Assembly (NCBI RefSeq): GCF_965138225.1
Contig: NZ_CBCSAX010000011.1
Origin: Helicobacter_D ganmani
GTDB taxonomy: Bacteria; Campylobacterota; Campylobacteria; Campylobacterales; Helicobacteraceae
DNA length: 64,000 nucleotides
Direction: 5' to 3' (one strand)
Shown: positions 33,568 to 41,154 of the stretch, piece after piece
How the letters are laid out: the number at the start of each line of letters is the position of its first letter
Numbering within the stretch: the first letter of the stretch is position 1
Program-made: the position numbers and the translations under genes
Notes under the pieces: generated by a model
The model's database searches: none
Told to the model about the DNA's origin: nothing
Seen by the model: the letters and a program-made list of their open reading frames with translations, nothing else

Positions 33568-35439
33568 CTATTCCACTTCTGCGTCAATCACATCATCGTC
33601 TTTTTTATTTTGCGCACCGCCTTGCGCATTTTCGTCTTTTTTATACATTGCTTCTGCAAGTTTATGGCTTGCCTCTGTCAAGGCTTTGACTTTTGCCTCA
33701 ATTTCTTCTTTTGTTGCATTCTCATTTTTAAGTGTTTCTTGCAAAGCAGTAATTGCTGCTTGGATTCTCTCTGCTTCACTTGCATCAATCTTATCTTTCA
33801 TCTCATCTAGGCTTTTTTGGCTTTGATATACGAGGCTATCGGCTTGATTGCGCACTTCAATGATTTCTTTTTTCTTTTTATCCTCTTCTTTATTCAACTC
33901 TGCGTCTTTAACCATTTTTTCAATTTCAGAATCGGATAATCCGCTAGAACCTGTGATTTTAATCTCTTGTTCCTTACCTGTTGCTTTATCTTTTGCACTC
34001 ACGGTTAAGATTCCGTTTGCGTCAATGTCAAAAGTAACTTCAATTTGTGGCACGCCACGAGGAGCAGCTGGGATTCCACTTAGCTCAAAATTTCCCAACA
34101 TTTTATTATCACGTGCTAATTCACGCTCGCCTTGTAAAACTTGAATCGTAACTGCGGGTTGATTGTCCTCTGCGGTGGAGAAAACTTGATTTTTCTTTGT
34201 TGGAATCGTTGTCCCGCGCTCAATAATTCTTGTCATTACGCCACCCAATGTTTCAATTCCCAAACTCAAAGGCGTAACATCAAGCAACAAGACATCTTTC
34301 ACATCACCTTTAAGCACGCCTCCTTGAATTGCCGCACCCATTGAAACAACTTCGTCAGGATTGACAGATTTATTCAATTCTTTTCCAATGAAGTCTTTCA
34401 CTCTCTCTTGAACTTTTGGGATTCTAGTAGAACCACCCACCATTACGACTTCATTGATTTCACTTTTGCTCAAATCCGCATCTTTAATAACATTGGCAAT
34501 TTTGTCAATTGTTTGATTAATGTATTGCTCAATAAGGCTTTCAAACTTCGCACGTGTGAGTTTTTTTACCAAGTGTTTTGGACCGCTAGAATCCGCAGTA
34601 ATAAAAGGCAAGTTAATTTCTGTTTCTTGTGCGCTACTTAGCTCTTTTTTCGCATTTTCAGCTGCTTCTTTTAGTCTTTGCAATGCCATTACATCACTTT
34701 TTAAATTGATTCCATTTTCGCTTTCAAACTCTGCTGCTGCCCAATCAATCACCGCATTATCAAAATCATCTCCACCTAAGAATGCGTCCCCACCTGTTGC
34801 CTTTACCTCTACGACATTATCACCTGTTTCAAGCACGGTTACATCAAATGTCCCACCGCCCAAATCATAAACAACAATGTTTTCGGAATGCTTTTTATCC
34901 AAACCATACGCTAACGCCGCACTTGTTGGCTCATTAATAATTCTTAAAACATTCAATCCCGCAATCGTTCCTGCTTCTTTTGTCGCTTTTCTTTGTGCGT
35001 CATTAAAATACGCTGGAACGGTGATAACAGCCTCTGTAACTTCCTCGCCCAAATAGCTTTCTGCGTCTGCTTTTAATTTCATTAAAATTTTTGCTGAAAT
35101 TTCTTGTGGAGTATAAACCTTCCCCGCAATCTCAATCGCACACGCACCATTTCTATCTACTACTTTATAAGGAAGTCTTTTTTTTGCTTCTTGCGCCTTG
35201 TCCTCATTAAACATTAATCCCATAATTCTTTTAATAGAATAAATAGTTTTTTCTGGATTTGTGATTGCCTGACGCTTTGCAGGGTCTCCAACTAAAACCT
35301 CACCTTTATCTGTAAATGCAACAATAGAAGGTGTTGTGTTTTTACCCTCTTTGTTCGCGATAATTTTTGCCTCATTGCCTTCAAATACCGCCATTGCAGA
35401 GTTTGTTGTTCCTAAATCAATTCCTAATACTTTTCCCAT
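33568..35439 (-). CDS. dnaK: Hsp70 chaperone DnaK
   Basis: ATP-dependent chaperone of 623 residues. The actin-like ATPase domain begins GIDLGTTNSAMAVFEG and contains the phosphate-2 loop YDLGGGTFDVTVL near 190 and the adenosine motif VMVGGSTRIPKVQ near 333. The linker LLLDVTPLSLGIET near 385 leads into the substrate-binding beta domain, then a helical lid ending in an acidic C-terminus (DDVIDAEVE). It follows grpE by 37 bp. Residues needed for ATP use appear intact. Confidence 0.98.
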   Translation of the reverse strand: MGKVLGIDLGTTNSAMAVFEGNEAKIIANKEGKNTTPSIVAFTDKGEVLVGDPAKRQAITNPEKTIYSIKRIMGLMFNEDKAQEAKKRLPYKVVDRNGACAIEIAGKVYTPQEISAKILMKLKADAESYLGEEVTEAVITVPAYFNDAQRKATKEAGTIAGLNVLRIINEPTSAALAYGLDKKHSENIVVYDLGGGTFDVTVLETGDNVVEVKATGGDAFLGGDDFDNAVIDWAAAEFESENGINLKSDVMALQRLKEAAENAKKELSSAQETEINLPFITADSSGPKHLVKKLTRAKFESLIEQYINQTIDKIANVIKDADLSKSEINEVVMVGGSTRIPKVQERVKDFIGKELNKSVNPDEVVSMGAAIQGGVLKGDVKDVLLLDVTPLSLGIETLGGVMTRIIERGTTIPTKKNQVFSTAEDNQPAVTIQVLQGERELARDNKMLGNFELSGIPAAPRGVPQIEVTFDIDANGILTVSAKDKATGKEQEIKITGSSGLSDSEIEKMVKDAELNKEEDKKKKEIIEVRNQADSLVYQSQKSLDEMKDKIDASEAERIQAAITALQETLKNENATKEEIEAKVKALTEASHKLAEAMYKKDENAQGGAQNKKDDDVIDAEVE

Positions 35440-35476
35440 TTTTTATCCTTTGATTTTAAATTTATTTTACGTTTTT

Positions 35477-36031
35477 CTACTTGGCAATACTTACCATAGA
35501 GGGACGCAAAACCCTTTCTTTATATTTATAACCTTTTTGCATTTCTGCAACAATCTCGCCCGAATCGTGCGCATCGCTTTGCACTTGCATAATTGCGTCG
35601 TGGAAATTCGGGTCAAACCCACCTTCTGTCAAGATAGGCTCAATCCCGTGTTTTGCCAATGTTTTTAACAAATTATCCAAAGTCAGCGCAATGCCCTCCT
35701 CTATTTTTCTCAAAATTTCCTCTTGATTTTCGCTATTTTCTTTGGAATCACGGATTGTTTTTAATGCAATTTCAAGAGTATCAAGACTTGGAAGCAAATC
35801 TTTAGCGATTTTTTCATACGCATATTCTAAGGCTTGGTCTTTATCGCGAATCAAACGTTTTTTGGTATTTTCAAAATCTGCGTAAGCACGCACATATTGC
35901 TCTTTTAACTCGTTAATTTGCGATTGTAATGCTTCTTTAGAATCCGCATCATTTGCTACCACTTCCTCTTGGGATTCGTCATGTTCTTGCGAATCGTCAA
36001 AAGTTTGATTTTCATTTTGCTCTTCTTGCAC
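35477..36031 (-). CDS. grpE: Nucleotide exchange factor GrpE
   Basis: DnaK co-chaperone of 184 residues. A long N-terminal acidic helix region (about 1-45) is followed by the dimerisation coiled coil with YVRAYADFENTKKRLIRDK near 50, then the beta-domain with HGIEPILTEGGFDPNFHDAIMQ near 130 and a VLRPSMVSIAK end. The ATG follows AAGGAG. In H. pylori and C. jejuni, hrcA precedes grpE; here no hrcA lies upstream, and the next gene is a divergent M23 peptidase. Confidence 0.95.
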   Translation of the reverse strand: MQEEQNENQTFDDSQEHDESQEEVVANDADSKEALQSQINELKEQYVRAYADFENTKKRLIRDKDQALEYAYEKIAKDLLPSLDTLEIALKTIRDSKENSENQEEILRKIEEGIALTLDNLLKTLAKHGIEPILTEGGFDPNFHDAIMQVQSDAHDSGEIVAEMQKGYKYKERVLRPSMVSIAK

Positions 36032-36105
36032 TTTCGCTCCTTAAATTTGATTTTTGAATATTTAAAATTGAATTTTAGCAATTATTCTTTCAAATTTCAA
36101 GCGAA

Positions 36106-36135
36106 ATTATATAACTTTAGTCTATTATTGTCAAG
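36106..36135 (-). promoter_or_regulatory. grpE-dnaK promoter with HAIR-like inverted repeat
   Basis: Minus strand: TTGACA (36134-36129), 17 bp, TATAAT (36111-36106). Overlapping it is CTTGACA-N7-ACTAAAG (36135-36115), the same arms and spacing as before clpB. Outside a few bases in the N7 region the two 30-bp blocks are identical. The predicted transcript start gives a leader of about 68 nt. HspR-type repression is inferred. Confidence 0.75.
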
Positions 36136-36241
36136 TTAAATTAACAAAATAAACTAAACTTTCTTAAAATTTTATACGCAATTATAGAATTTTTAAGATA
36201 TGCAAGATTAAGGATTTGTCCTTGCAAGATTCTATATTTAT

Positions 36242-36270
36242 GGATTGCTTCGCTCACAAGGGCAAGGATT
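36242..36270. repeat. Partial palindromic repeat copy
   Basis: GGATTGCTTCGCTCACAAGG resembles the left arm of the dispersed element (AGATTGCTTCG). The right arm is degenerate. It lies in the 305-bp gap between grpE and the M23 peptidase gene, which otherwise holds the grpE promoter. Confidence 0.4.
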
Positions 36271-36336
36271 AATATGATTTTTAAGCAAAACTCTGTTATC
36301 CTATAAGTCTTTTAAATTTTATAAGGAGAATCCTAA

Positions 36337-37191
36337 ATGAGAGTTTCCAATATGCCGACTAATACAATATTCCAAAAATTATTAGTTTTGTTTTTTTTTG
36401 TTTTTGGCACACAATTTTTTGCGCAAGATTCCATTGCCACTCCCTCAACCTTTCAAGTAGAAAATGGTAAGACAATTATTCTATCTACCACAGCGACGAA
36501 TCCAAAACCTATCAAAATCAACCAAAAAACTTATACTTGGATTCCACACCCTAGCGATAAATCCCAAAAAATAGCGATTCTGTCTATCCCTTATCGCACA
36601 CCCGCCTCTACAATTACATTAGAAAATGGTTCTATTGTCCAAATTATTGCGGGAAACTACACCAAAGAGCAAATCCAAGCAAGCCCCAACAAAGTCAAAC
36701 CCAATCCCAAAAATCAAGAAAGAATCCAAAAAGAACGTGAAGAAGCAAACAAAATTTACAGCAATTACAGCCAAGAAAGACTTTGGAATTCTACTTTTAT
36801 CTATCCTATGCAAAGCGTCATTACAAGCCCTTTTGGAAGTGCGCGCGTCTTCAACAATGAACTCAAAAGTTACCATAGCGGCACAGACTTTAGAGCAAAA
36901 ATTGGCACAGAAATCTATGCAAGCAATCGTGGCAAAGTTGTCATTGCCAAACATCGCTTTCTAGCAGGTGGTTCTGTGGTTTTAGACCACGGGGAGGGAA
37001 TCTTTAGTATGTATTATCATTGCAGTGAAATCAAAGTAGAAGTAGGACAGATTGTAGAAAAAGGAGATTTAATTGCATTAAGTGGAGCAACAGGACGCGT
37101 AAGCGGGCCACATTTGCATTTTGGGATTCTCATTCGTGGGGCGCAAGTGGATCCGCTAGACTTTATCGCGCAAGCCAATGCACTCTTTTAA
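36337..37191 (+). CDS. M23-family peptidoglycan endopeptidase
   Basis: Exported protein of 284 residues with a signal peptide ending near FFAQ (about 30). A beta-rich N-terminal domain and a basic linker precede a C-terminal LytM domain. Zinc ligands are all visible: YHSGTDF near 190 (His and Asp) and GPHLHFG near 260 (HxH). Such enzymes cleave peptide crosslinks; in Helicobacter and Campylobacter some set helical cell shape (Csd/Pgp proteins), but which orthologue this is cannot be told. ATG follows AAGGAG. An aldolase-like gene starts 11 bp after its stop. Confidence 0.9.
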   Translation: MRVSNMPTNTIFQKLLVLFFFVFGTQFFAQDSIATPSTFQVENGKTIILSTTATNPKPIKINQKTYTWIPHPSDKSQKIAILSIPYRTPASTITLENGSIVQIIAGNYTKEQIQASPNKVKPNPKNQERIQKEREEANKIYSNYSQERLWNSTFIYPMQSVITSPFGSARVFNNELKSYHSGTDFRAKIGTEIYASNRGKVVIAKHRFLAGGSVVLDHGEGIFSMYYHCSEIKVEVGQIVEKGDLIALSGATGRVSGPHLHFGILIRGAQVDPLDFIAQANALF

Positions 37192-37202
37192 AGGAAAAAC
37201 AA

Positions 37203-37817
37203 ATGGATATGCTAGACAAAAAGATTTTACAGAATCTCAAAACAATCTCCCTTTCTATGTTTCGTAAAAATTTCTTTGGAATCTTTCACGGCTCAATCTC
37301 TACGAAACTAGAAGAGGGACATTTTCTAATTAATAAAAAAGATGCGATTTTTGATGATTTAGATGAAGAATCCCTAATTATGCTTTATCACAAAAGGGAT
37401 TACCGCTGGAATGACGCGAGTATGGATGCTTTTATTCATTCTCTCCTCTATCAAAACATTCCTAATGCAAAATACATTGCCTACGGAATGCCCCCTTTTA
37501 CCGTTTCTTATACTCTAACGCACAATAAAATCGTTCCCAAAGACTATTTTGGCTACAAAATGCTTGACACATTAGAGGTTTATAATCCCAAAGACTTTGA
37601 TAGTTGGTATGAACGTGCCGATGTAGAAATCAATCGCTATTTTAAAGAAAGTGGCAAAAAAATTATGGTGATTCGTGGCTATGGAGTTTATGTTTATCAT
37701 CGTGATTTACAGGTTTTATCTAAGCTTTTTGCTCTTTTAGAAAATACTTGCAAAATCTTGCATTTTAGCAGCTTACTTGAGGGAAGCAAACAAACACAAG
37801 ACTTGTTTGATATTTAA
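37203..37817 (+). CDS. Class II aldolase/adducin-like protein
   Basis: Protein of 204 residues of the class II aldolase fold by pattern: FGIFHGSIS near 27 corresponds to the SGNIS segment, YIAYGMPPFTVSYTLT near 97 to the substrate loop, and VIRGYGVYVYHRDLQVLSK near 165 to the usual HG.x.VWG.DL block. The canonical triad of zinc-binding histidines is not obvious, so it may be catalytically atypical. Similar genes are common in Campylobacterota and have no assigned substrate. It is probably co-transcribed with the peptidase. Confidence 0.75.
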   Translation: MDMLDKKILQNLKTISLSMFRKNFFGIFHGSISTKLEEGHFLINKKDAIFDDLDEESLIMLYHKRDYRWNDASMDAFIHSLLYQNIPNAKYIAYGMPPFTVSYTLTHNKIVPKDYFGYKMLDTLEVYNPKDFDSWYERADVEINRYFKESGKKIMVIRGYGVYVYHRDLQVLSKLFALLENTCKILHFSSLLEGSKQTQDLFDI

Positions 37818-37972
37818 AGATTTGTTTGCAATTTGTGGCAATCCATACTCTTGCATAAAGTAAAATCTCTTATGGAATCTCATTTTCTTTTCTCCTTAAA
37901 CTCTTTTCTTAGTCTTGGCACATCAAGAAAATAGAATCTTAAATAACCCCCTTTAATCCAACCCTTATCTGC

Positions 37973-38480
37973 TTACATTAAAGCAAGTCCTAATTTATAA
38001 GTAAAGCATTCTTTTTCTTTTAAAGCTTGTTTGTAATCTGTATAGGNTTCTAAAGGAGGAAGTTTTAAGCTAGGATTCTTTGCAACTCTTGCTTCATAAT
38101 CTGCAATTTCTTTTCTATGTGTTTCTTTGATATAAGATAACACATAAGGCATTCGTATATATCCCCAAAGACTTTTAGAGTTTAGAATCATTGCAGAACC
38201 TAGTTTGTAGGCGAGGTGGGAGTGGATTCTATGGACTGCTGCGTTGAAGTTTGTAATAAAGTGAATGTTGGATTGACTTTTAGTTGCTTTATTTTGATGA
38301 TACCAAGACAAAAAATCAAAAATCTCATAATATTTAATATTTCTAGTATTTTTAGATAGATGTTGATACTAATTGAATCCTTTTTTACGTTGCAACCATT
38401 TCTCTTTTGCTAAACTAAAACTCTTGTAATGCTGCAAAAATAATATTATATCTCCCAATAGAGCCACAGGAAAGTTTTAA
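37973..38480 (-). pseudogene. Decayed YKLG-repeat sugar-transferase-like gene
   Basis: On the minus strand a single frame runs from about 38480 to the stop at 37973 and is broken by TAG (38369-38371) and by an earlier stop near the left limit. Readable segments are GDIILFLQHYKSFSLAKEKW before the TAG and, after it, YEIFDFLSWYHQNK, AYKLGSAMILNSKSLWG and TYKLGLALM at the end. Two YKLGxAx motifs recur. From memory this resembles C-terminal parts of DUF2972-type capsule/LPS sugar transferases of Campylobacter and Helicobacter. An N at 38047 adds uncertainty. The same TYKLGxALI motif appears at the right edge of the window. Confidence 0.6.
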
Positions 38481-38799
38481 GACAAAATTTTATAAAATCC
38501 ATTGACACCATTTATAAATTAATGGTAGGGCTTTGGTATTGAGTGTTATAATCCCTAATATATAAAAGTTCCTATACAATTATTTGTTATCAAAAAACAA
38601 TTCATTTATTTATCCCTCCAAAAATCTTAAACAAAATAAAATTTCTTATGTCTAGCAAAAAAATAAAACTTTACCCTATTAATTATAGGGGGGAAATTAA
38701 TCAAATTTTTCACAACCCTTTACAAACCGCTCAAAAACAGCTACAATGCAGGCTTTAACAAAAATCTAAGAAGATTTCGCACTTGATAAGGAAAGAGGT
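38481..38799. other. Intergenic stretch before the pseudopilin genes
   Basis: AT-rich DNA between the decayed sugar-transferase-like gene and the pseudopilins. It holds the pilin promoter at 38719-38747; otherwise no gene or repeat is evident. Confidence 0.5.
38719..38747 (+). promoter_or_regulatory. Promoter of the pseudopilin pair
   Basis: TTTACA (38719-38724), a 17-bp spacer and TACAAT (38742-38747), about 52 bp before the first pseudopilin ATG. Confidence 0.5.
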
Positions 38800-39270
38800 A
38801 TGCAGAGCAAAAAAGCTTTTACCATGCTAGAGCTTGTATTTATTTTGGTGATTTTAGGCATTTTGGCTGCTGTTGCGATTCCAAAAATTTCTGCAAGCCG
38901 TGATGACGCGAAGCTTGTCGCCCTCAAAAGCGATATTAACACGCTCAAGACTTCCTTTCCTGCTTATTTCCTTGCACAAGGAGAAGGGACTTTTATTAGC
39001 GCGGTTACGCTTAGTAGCGCAAATTGGAATCTCAACGACTATACAATCACAAGCAAACTACAAGACAAGAATGGCAATCCTTGTGTTAGTGCGACCTTGT
39101 TAGATTCCAATCACTCCACCGCAAGCACACCAAAATCCGTGCAATTTTTGCAACTTTCTACGCAAGCAAGCGGAAATTCTCAAGGCGACACTTGCGAAAA
39201 ACTTATTGAAAGCATTCATCTTGTGCGAGAGCTTAAGATTCCATTACTTAGCAGCTCTATCGTATTTTAA
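38800..39270 (+). CDS. Type II/IV pseudopilin-like protein
   Basis: Protein of 156 residues with a class III prepilin leader: MQSKKAFTMLELVFILV, with cleavage expected before the Phe at about residue 7 and Glu at +5 of the mature chain. A single hydrophobic helix of about 20 residues follows. The rest is a soluble head with two cysteines (NPCVSA, DTCEK) that could form a disulfide. The leader has Ala, not Gly, at -1, which is tolerated in some epsilonproteobacterial prepilins. Stop and next start overlap (TAATGA). Confidence 0.85.
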   Translation: MQSKKAFTMLELVFILVILGILAAVAIPKISASRDDAKLVALKSDINTLKTSFPAYFLAQGEGTFISAVTLSSANWNLNDYTITSKLQDKNGNPCVSATLLDSNHSTASTPKSVQFLQLSTQASGNSQGDTCEKLIESIHLVRELKIPLLSSSIVF

Positions 39271-39656
39271 TGACATCAAAACACAAATCTGCCTTTACTT
39301 TATTGGAATTGGTGCTTGTGCTATCTCTACTTGGCATTCTACTTAGCTTTGGGATTCCACAATTTAGCCATTACACCCAAAACGCTTGTATCAAAAAATT
39401 GCAGCTCCAAGTCTTGAATCTCAAACTAACCCTTAAAGCACAAAAACAACAAAATCTTGCGACAGATTGGAATGCACTCTATCAAAACCTTGATTTGAAA
39501 CCCAGCACGTGTTATTTTGAAAAGCAAAAAAATGGCTTTATCGCAAATGACAATGGGCGCAAGGCATATTTTGTGTTAAAAAATCTCATTTTAGAATGCC
39601 AACACACCAAAAGTGCGCGACTGCATAATGGCGAATCTCTCTGCGATATATTTTAA
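39270..39656 (+). CDS. Second pseudopilin-like protein
   Basis: Protein of 128 residues with a prepilin-type N-terminus KSAFTLLELVLVLSLLGILL: Ala/Phe cleavage site, Glu at +5, and one hydrophobic helix. The head domain has three cysteines (NACIKK, STCYFE, LECQH) and a fourth near the end. It overlaps the preceding pseudopilin by 1 bp. Such proteins are minor components of type II secretion or competence pseudopili; no secretion ATPase, platform protein or prepilin peptidase is nearby. Confidence 0.82.
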   Translation: MTSKHKSAFTLLELVLVLSLLGILLSFGIPQFSHYTQNACIKKLQLQVLNLKLTLKAQKQQNLATDWNALYQNLDLKPSTCYFEKQKNGFIANDNGRKAYFVLKNLILECQHTKSARLHNGESLCDIF

Positions 39657-39667
39657 AAGCGGTTAAT

Positions 39668-40249
39668 TTAGCCCCAACGAGCGTAATCAAAAGGCAATGA
39701 GAGACTATCGCACCATTTACCAATGAGAAATCTTTCCATTTCCTCTAAGCTTTTTCCTGCATAATATCCAAAAATCGGCGGAGCAATTCGCACACCAATC
39801 CTAGAGAGATTCAGCATATTTTCTAACACAATCGGACTAAAAGGCATTTCGCGAGGAGCAAGAAGTAATTTGCGATTCTCCTTTATCATCACATTTGCCG
39901 CACGCGTTAGAAGTGTATCGCAAATCCCACAAGCAATCTTTGCCAAAGTATTTTGAGAACACGGAATCACTGCCATTGCCTCACAAATAAACGAACCACT
40001 CGCAATTTTTGCACCCAAATCCGTATCTTCTAGTAAAACAAGATTTGGAATCTCCTGCAAGGATTCTATCCAATCCCACTTAGCTTGAGGGATTGTGGAA
40101 TCTTTTTGGGAATTTTCTGCCTGCAATGTATATCTTGCACCTTGTGTGAGGACGCAGTATTTTTCTAACTCTTTTGGCAAACACTGCAAGAATCTCAAAC
40201 CAAGCTCCACCCCGCTTGCACCGCTAACTCCAACGATTATACGCTTCAT
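39668..40249 (-). CDS. ubiX: Flavin prenyltransferase UbiX
   Basis: Protein of 193 residues that prenylates FMN to make the cofactor of UbiD-type decarboxylases. The N-terminal VGVSGASGVELG binds the flavin. A central SGSFICEAMAVIPCSQNTLAKIA and the C-terminal APREMPFSPIVLENML are family hallmarks. It overlaps flgA by 4 bp; ubiX next to flgA is also seen in H. pylori. Confidence 0.94.
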   Translation of the reverse strand: MKRIIVGVSGASGVELGLRFLQCLPKELEKYCVLTQGARYTLQAENSQKDSTIPQAKWDWIESLQEIPNLVLLEDTDLGAKIASGSFICEAMAVIPCSQNTLAKIACGICDTLLTRAANVMIKENRKLLLAPREMPFSPIVLENMLNLSRIGVRIAPPIFGYYAGKSLEEMERFLIGKWCDSLSLPFDYARWG

Positions 40250-41154
40250 AATAATCTCCCCCTTCCCTCTTCTATGATTTCTACCTCATAAGTTTTTTTG
40301 CCTTGCAATGCACGCGCCTTAATCGTATCCCCCACCGCGCCATCTTTTTGCGCTTCTAACACAAATTCTAGCAACACGCCCTCCTCACTGACGCTCACCG
40401 CAATTTTATCGCCTTTTTTCACGACACGCTTAAGGATTAAGCGGTCTTGTGTAACAATCACATCTTTGGGCGTGTAAGAACGCACGGCAACTTTTCCCAT
40501 TTCATTTTCTTTCATCAATATGCTACTTACACGTTCAAAAGGAATCCGAATAAGGCGTGCGTTATTGTAGCCAATACTCTGACGACCGCTGATAGTTTCA
40601 CTCGTCTGCACGACCTGCAAAGTTGCGTCAATAGCATACTTAAAATAAACCTTACGATTCCTTAATTGTTCTCCATTCTTTTCTTGCACCACGACATCAA
40701 AGCTTCCCTCGCGTTTTTTAAGTAATTTAGAGTGAAAATCAATGGACAAAATCGCATCTTCTTTAAAATCCACAGGCGTAATTTGCTCTAAATGCACAGC
40801 ATTTACCTGAATCTTATAGGGCTGATATTCGCGCAAAAACTCAGCTAAAATATACTTCCTAATCCCCTCAATCTCGCCCCTTATGGCACGCTTAAAGGTA
40901 ATAATTGGGGATTTTGCACCCACAGAGATTCCCTCATTTGCAAATTTTTCTGTCATTTGAGAACTTTTGATTTGGTAACTATTAGAATTTTTAGGAATGC
41001 TAAAGAGCAAAAAATTGCTTTGCAAATCCGGAAATAAATCTCTAGCATAGATGGAATTTTCTTTAAACTGATATTCTTCTTCCAATACCAAATAAGAAAG
41101 TGCATATAACGCATTTGAGACAATCAAAAATAAAATTCCAAATATTAAACGCAA
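40246..41154 (-). CDS. flgA: Flagellar P-ring assembly chaperone FlgA
   Basis: Periplasmic protein of 302 residues that assists P-ring (FlgI) formation. A signal sequence/N-terminal helix (about 1-20) is followed by the SAF-like C-terminal domain: SYTPKDVIVTQDRLILKRVVKKGDKIAVSV near 230 and GAVGDTIKARALQGKKTYEVEI near 275, both typical of FlgA. It is longer than the E. coli protein (219 residues), as usual in Campylobacterota. It overlaps copA by 10 bp and ubiX by 4 bp. Confidence 0.92.
   Translation of the reverse strand: MRLIFGILFLIVSNALYALSYLVLEEEYQFKENSIYARDLFPDLQSNFLLFSIPKNSNSYQIKSSQMTEKFANEGISVGAKSPIITFKRAIRGEIEGIRKYILAEFLREYQPYKIQVNAVHLEQITPVDFKEDAILSIDFHSKLLKKREGSFDVVVQEKNGEQLRNRKVYFKYAIDATLQVVQTSETISGRQSIGYNNARLIRIPFERVSSILMKENEMGKVAVRSYTPKDVIVTQDRLILKRVVKKGDKIAVSVSEEGVLLEFVLEAQKDGAVGDTIKARALQGKKTYEVEIIEEGRGRLL

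Noticed and set aside
37203..37817. Calling the class II aldolase-like protein a fuculose-phosphate aldolase
   Set aside because: The expected zinc-binding histidine triad is not visible, so a specific enzyme name is not justified.
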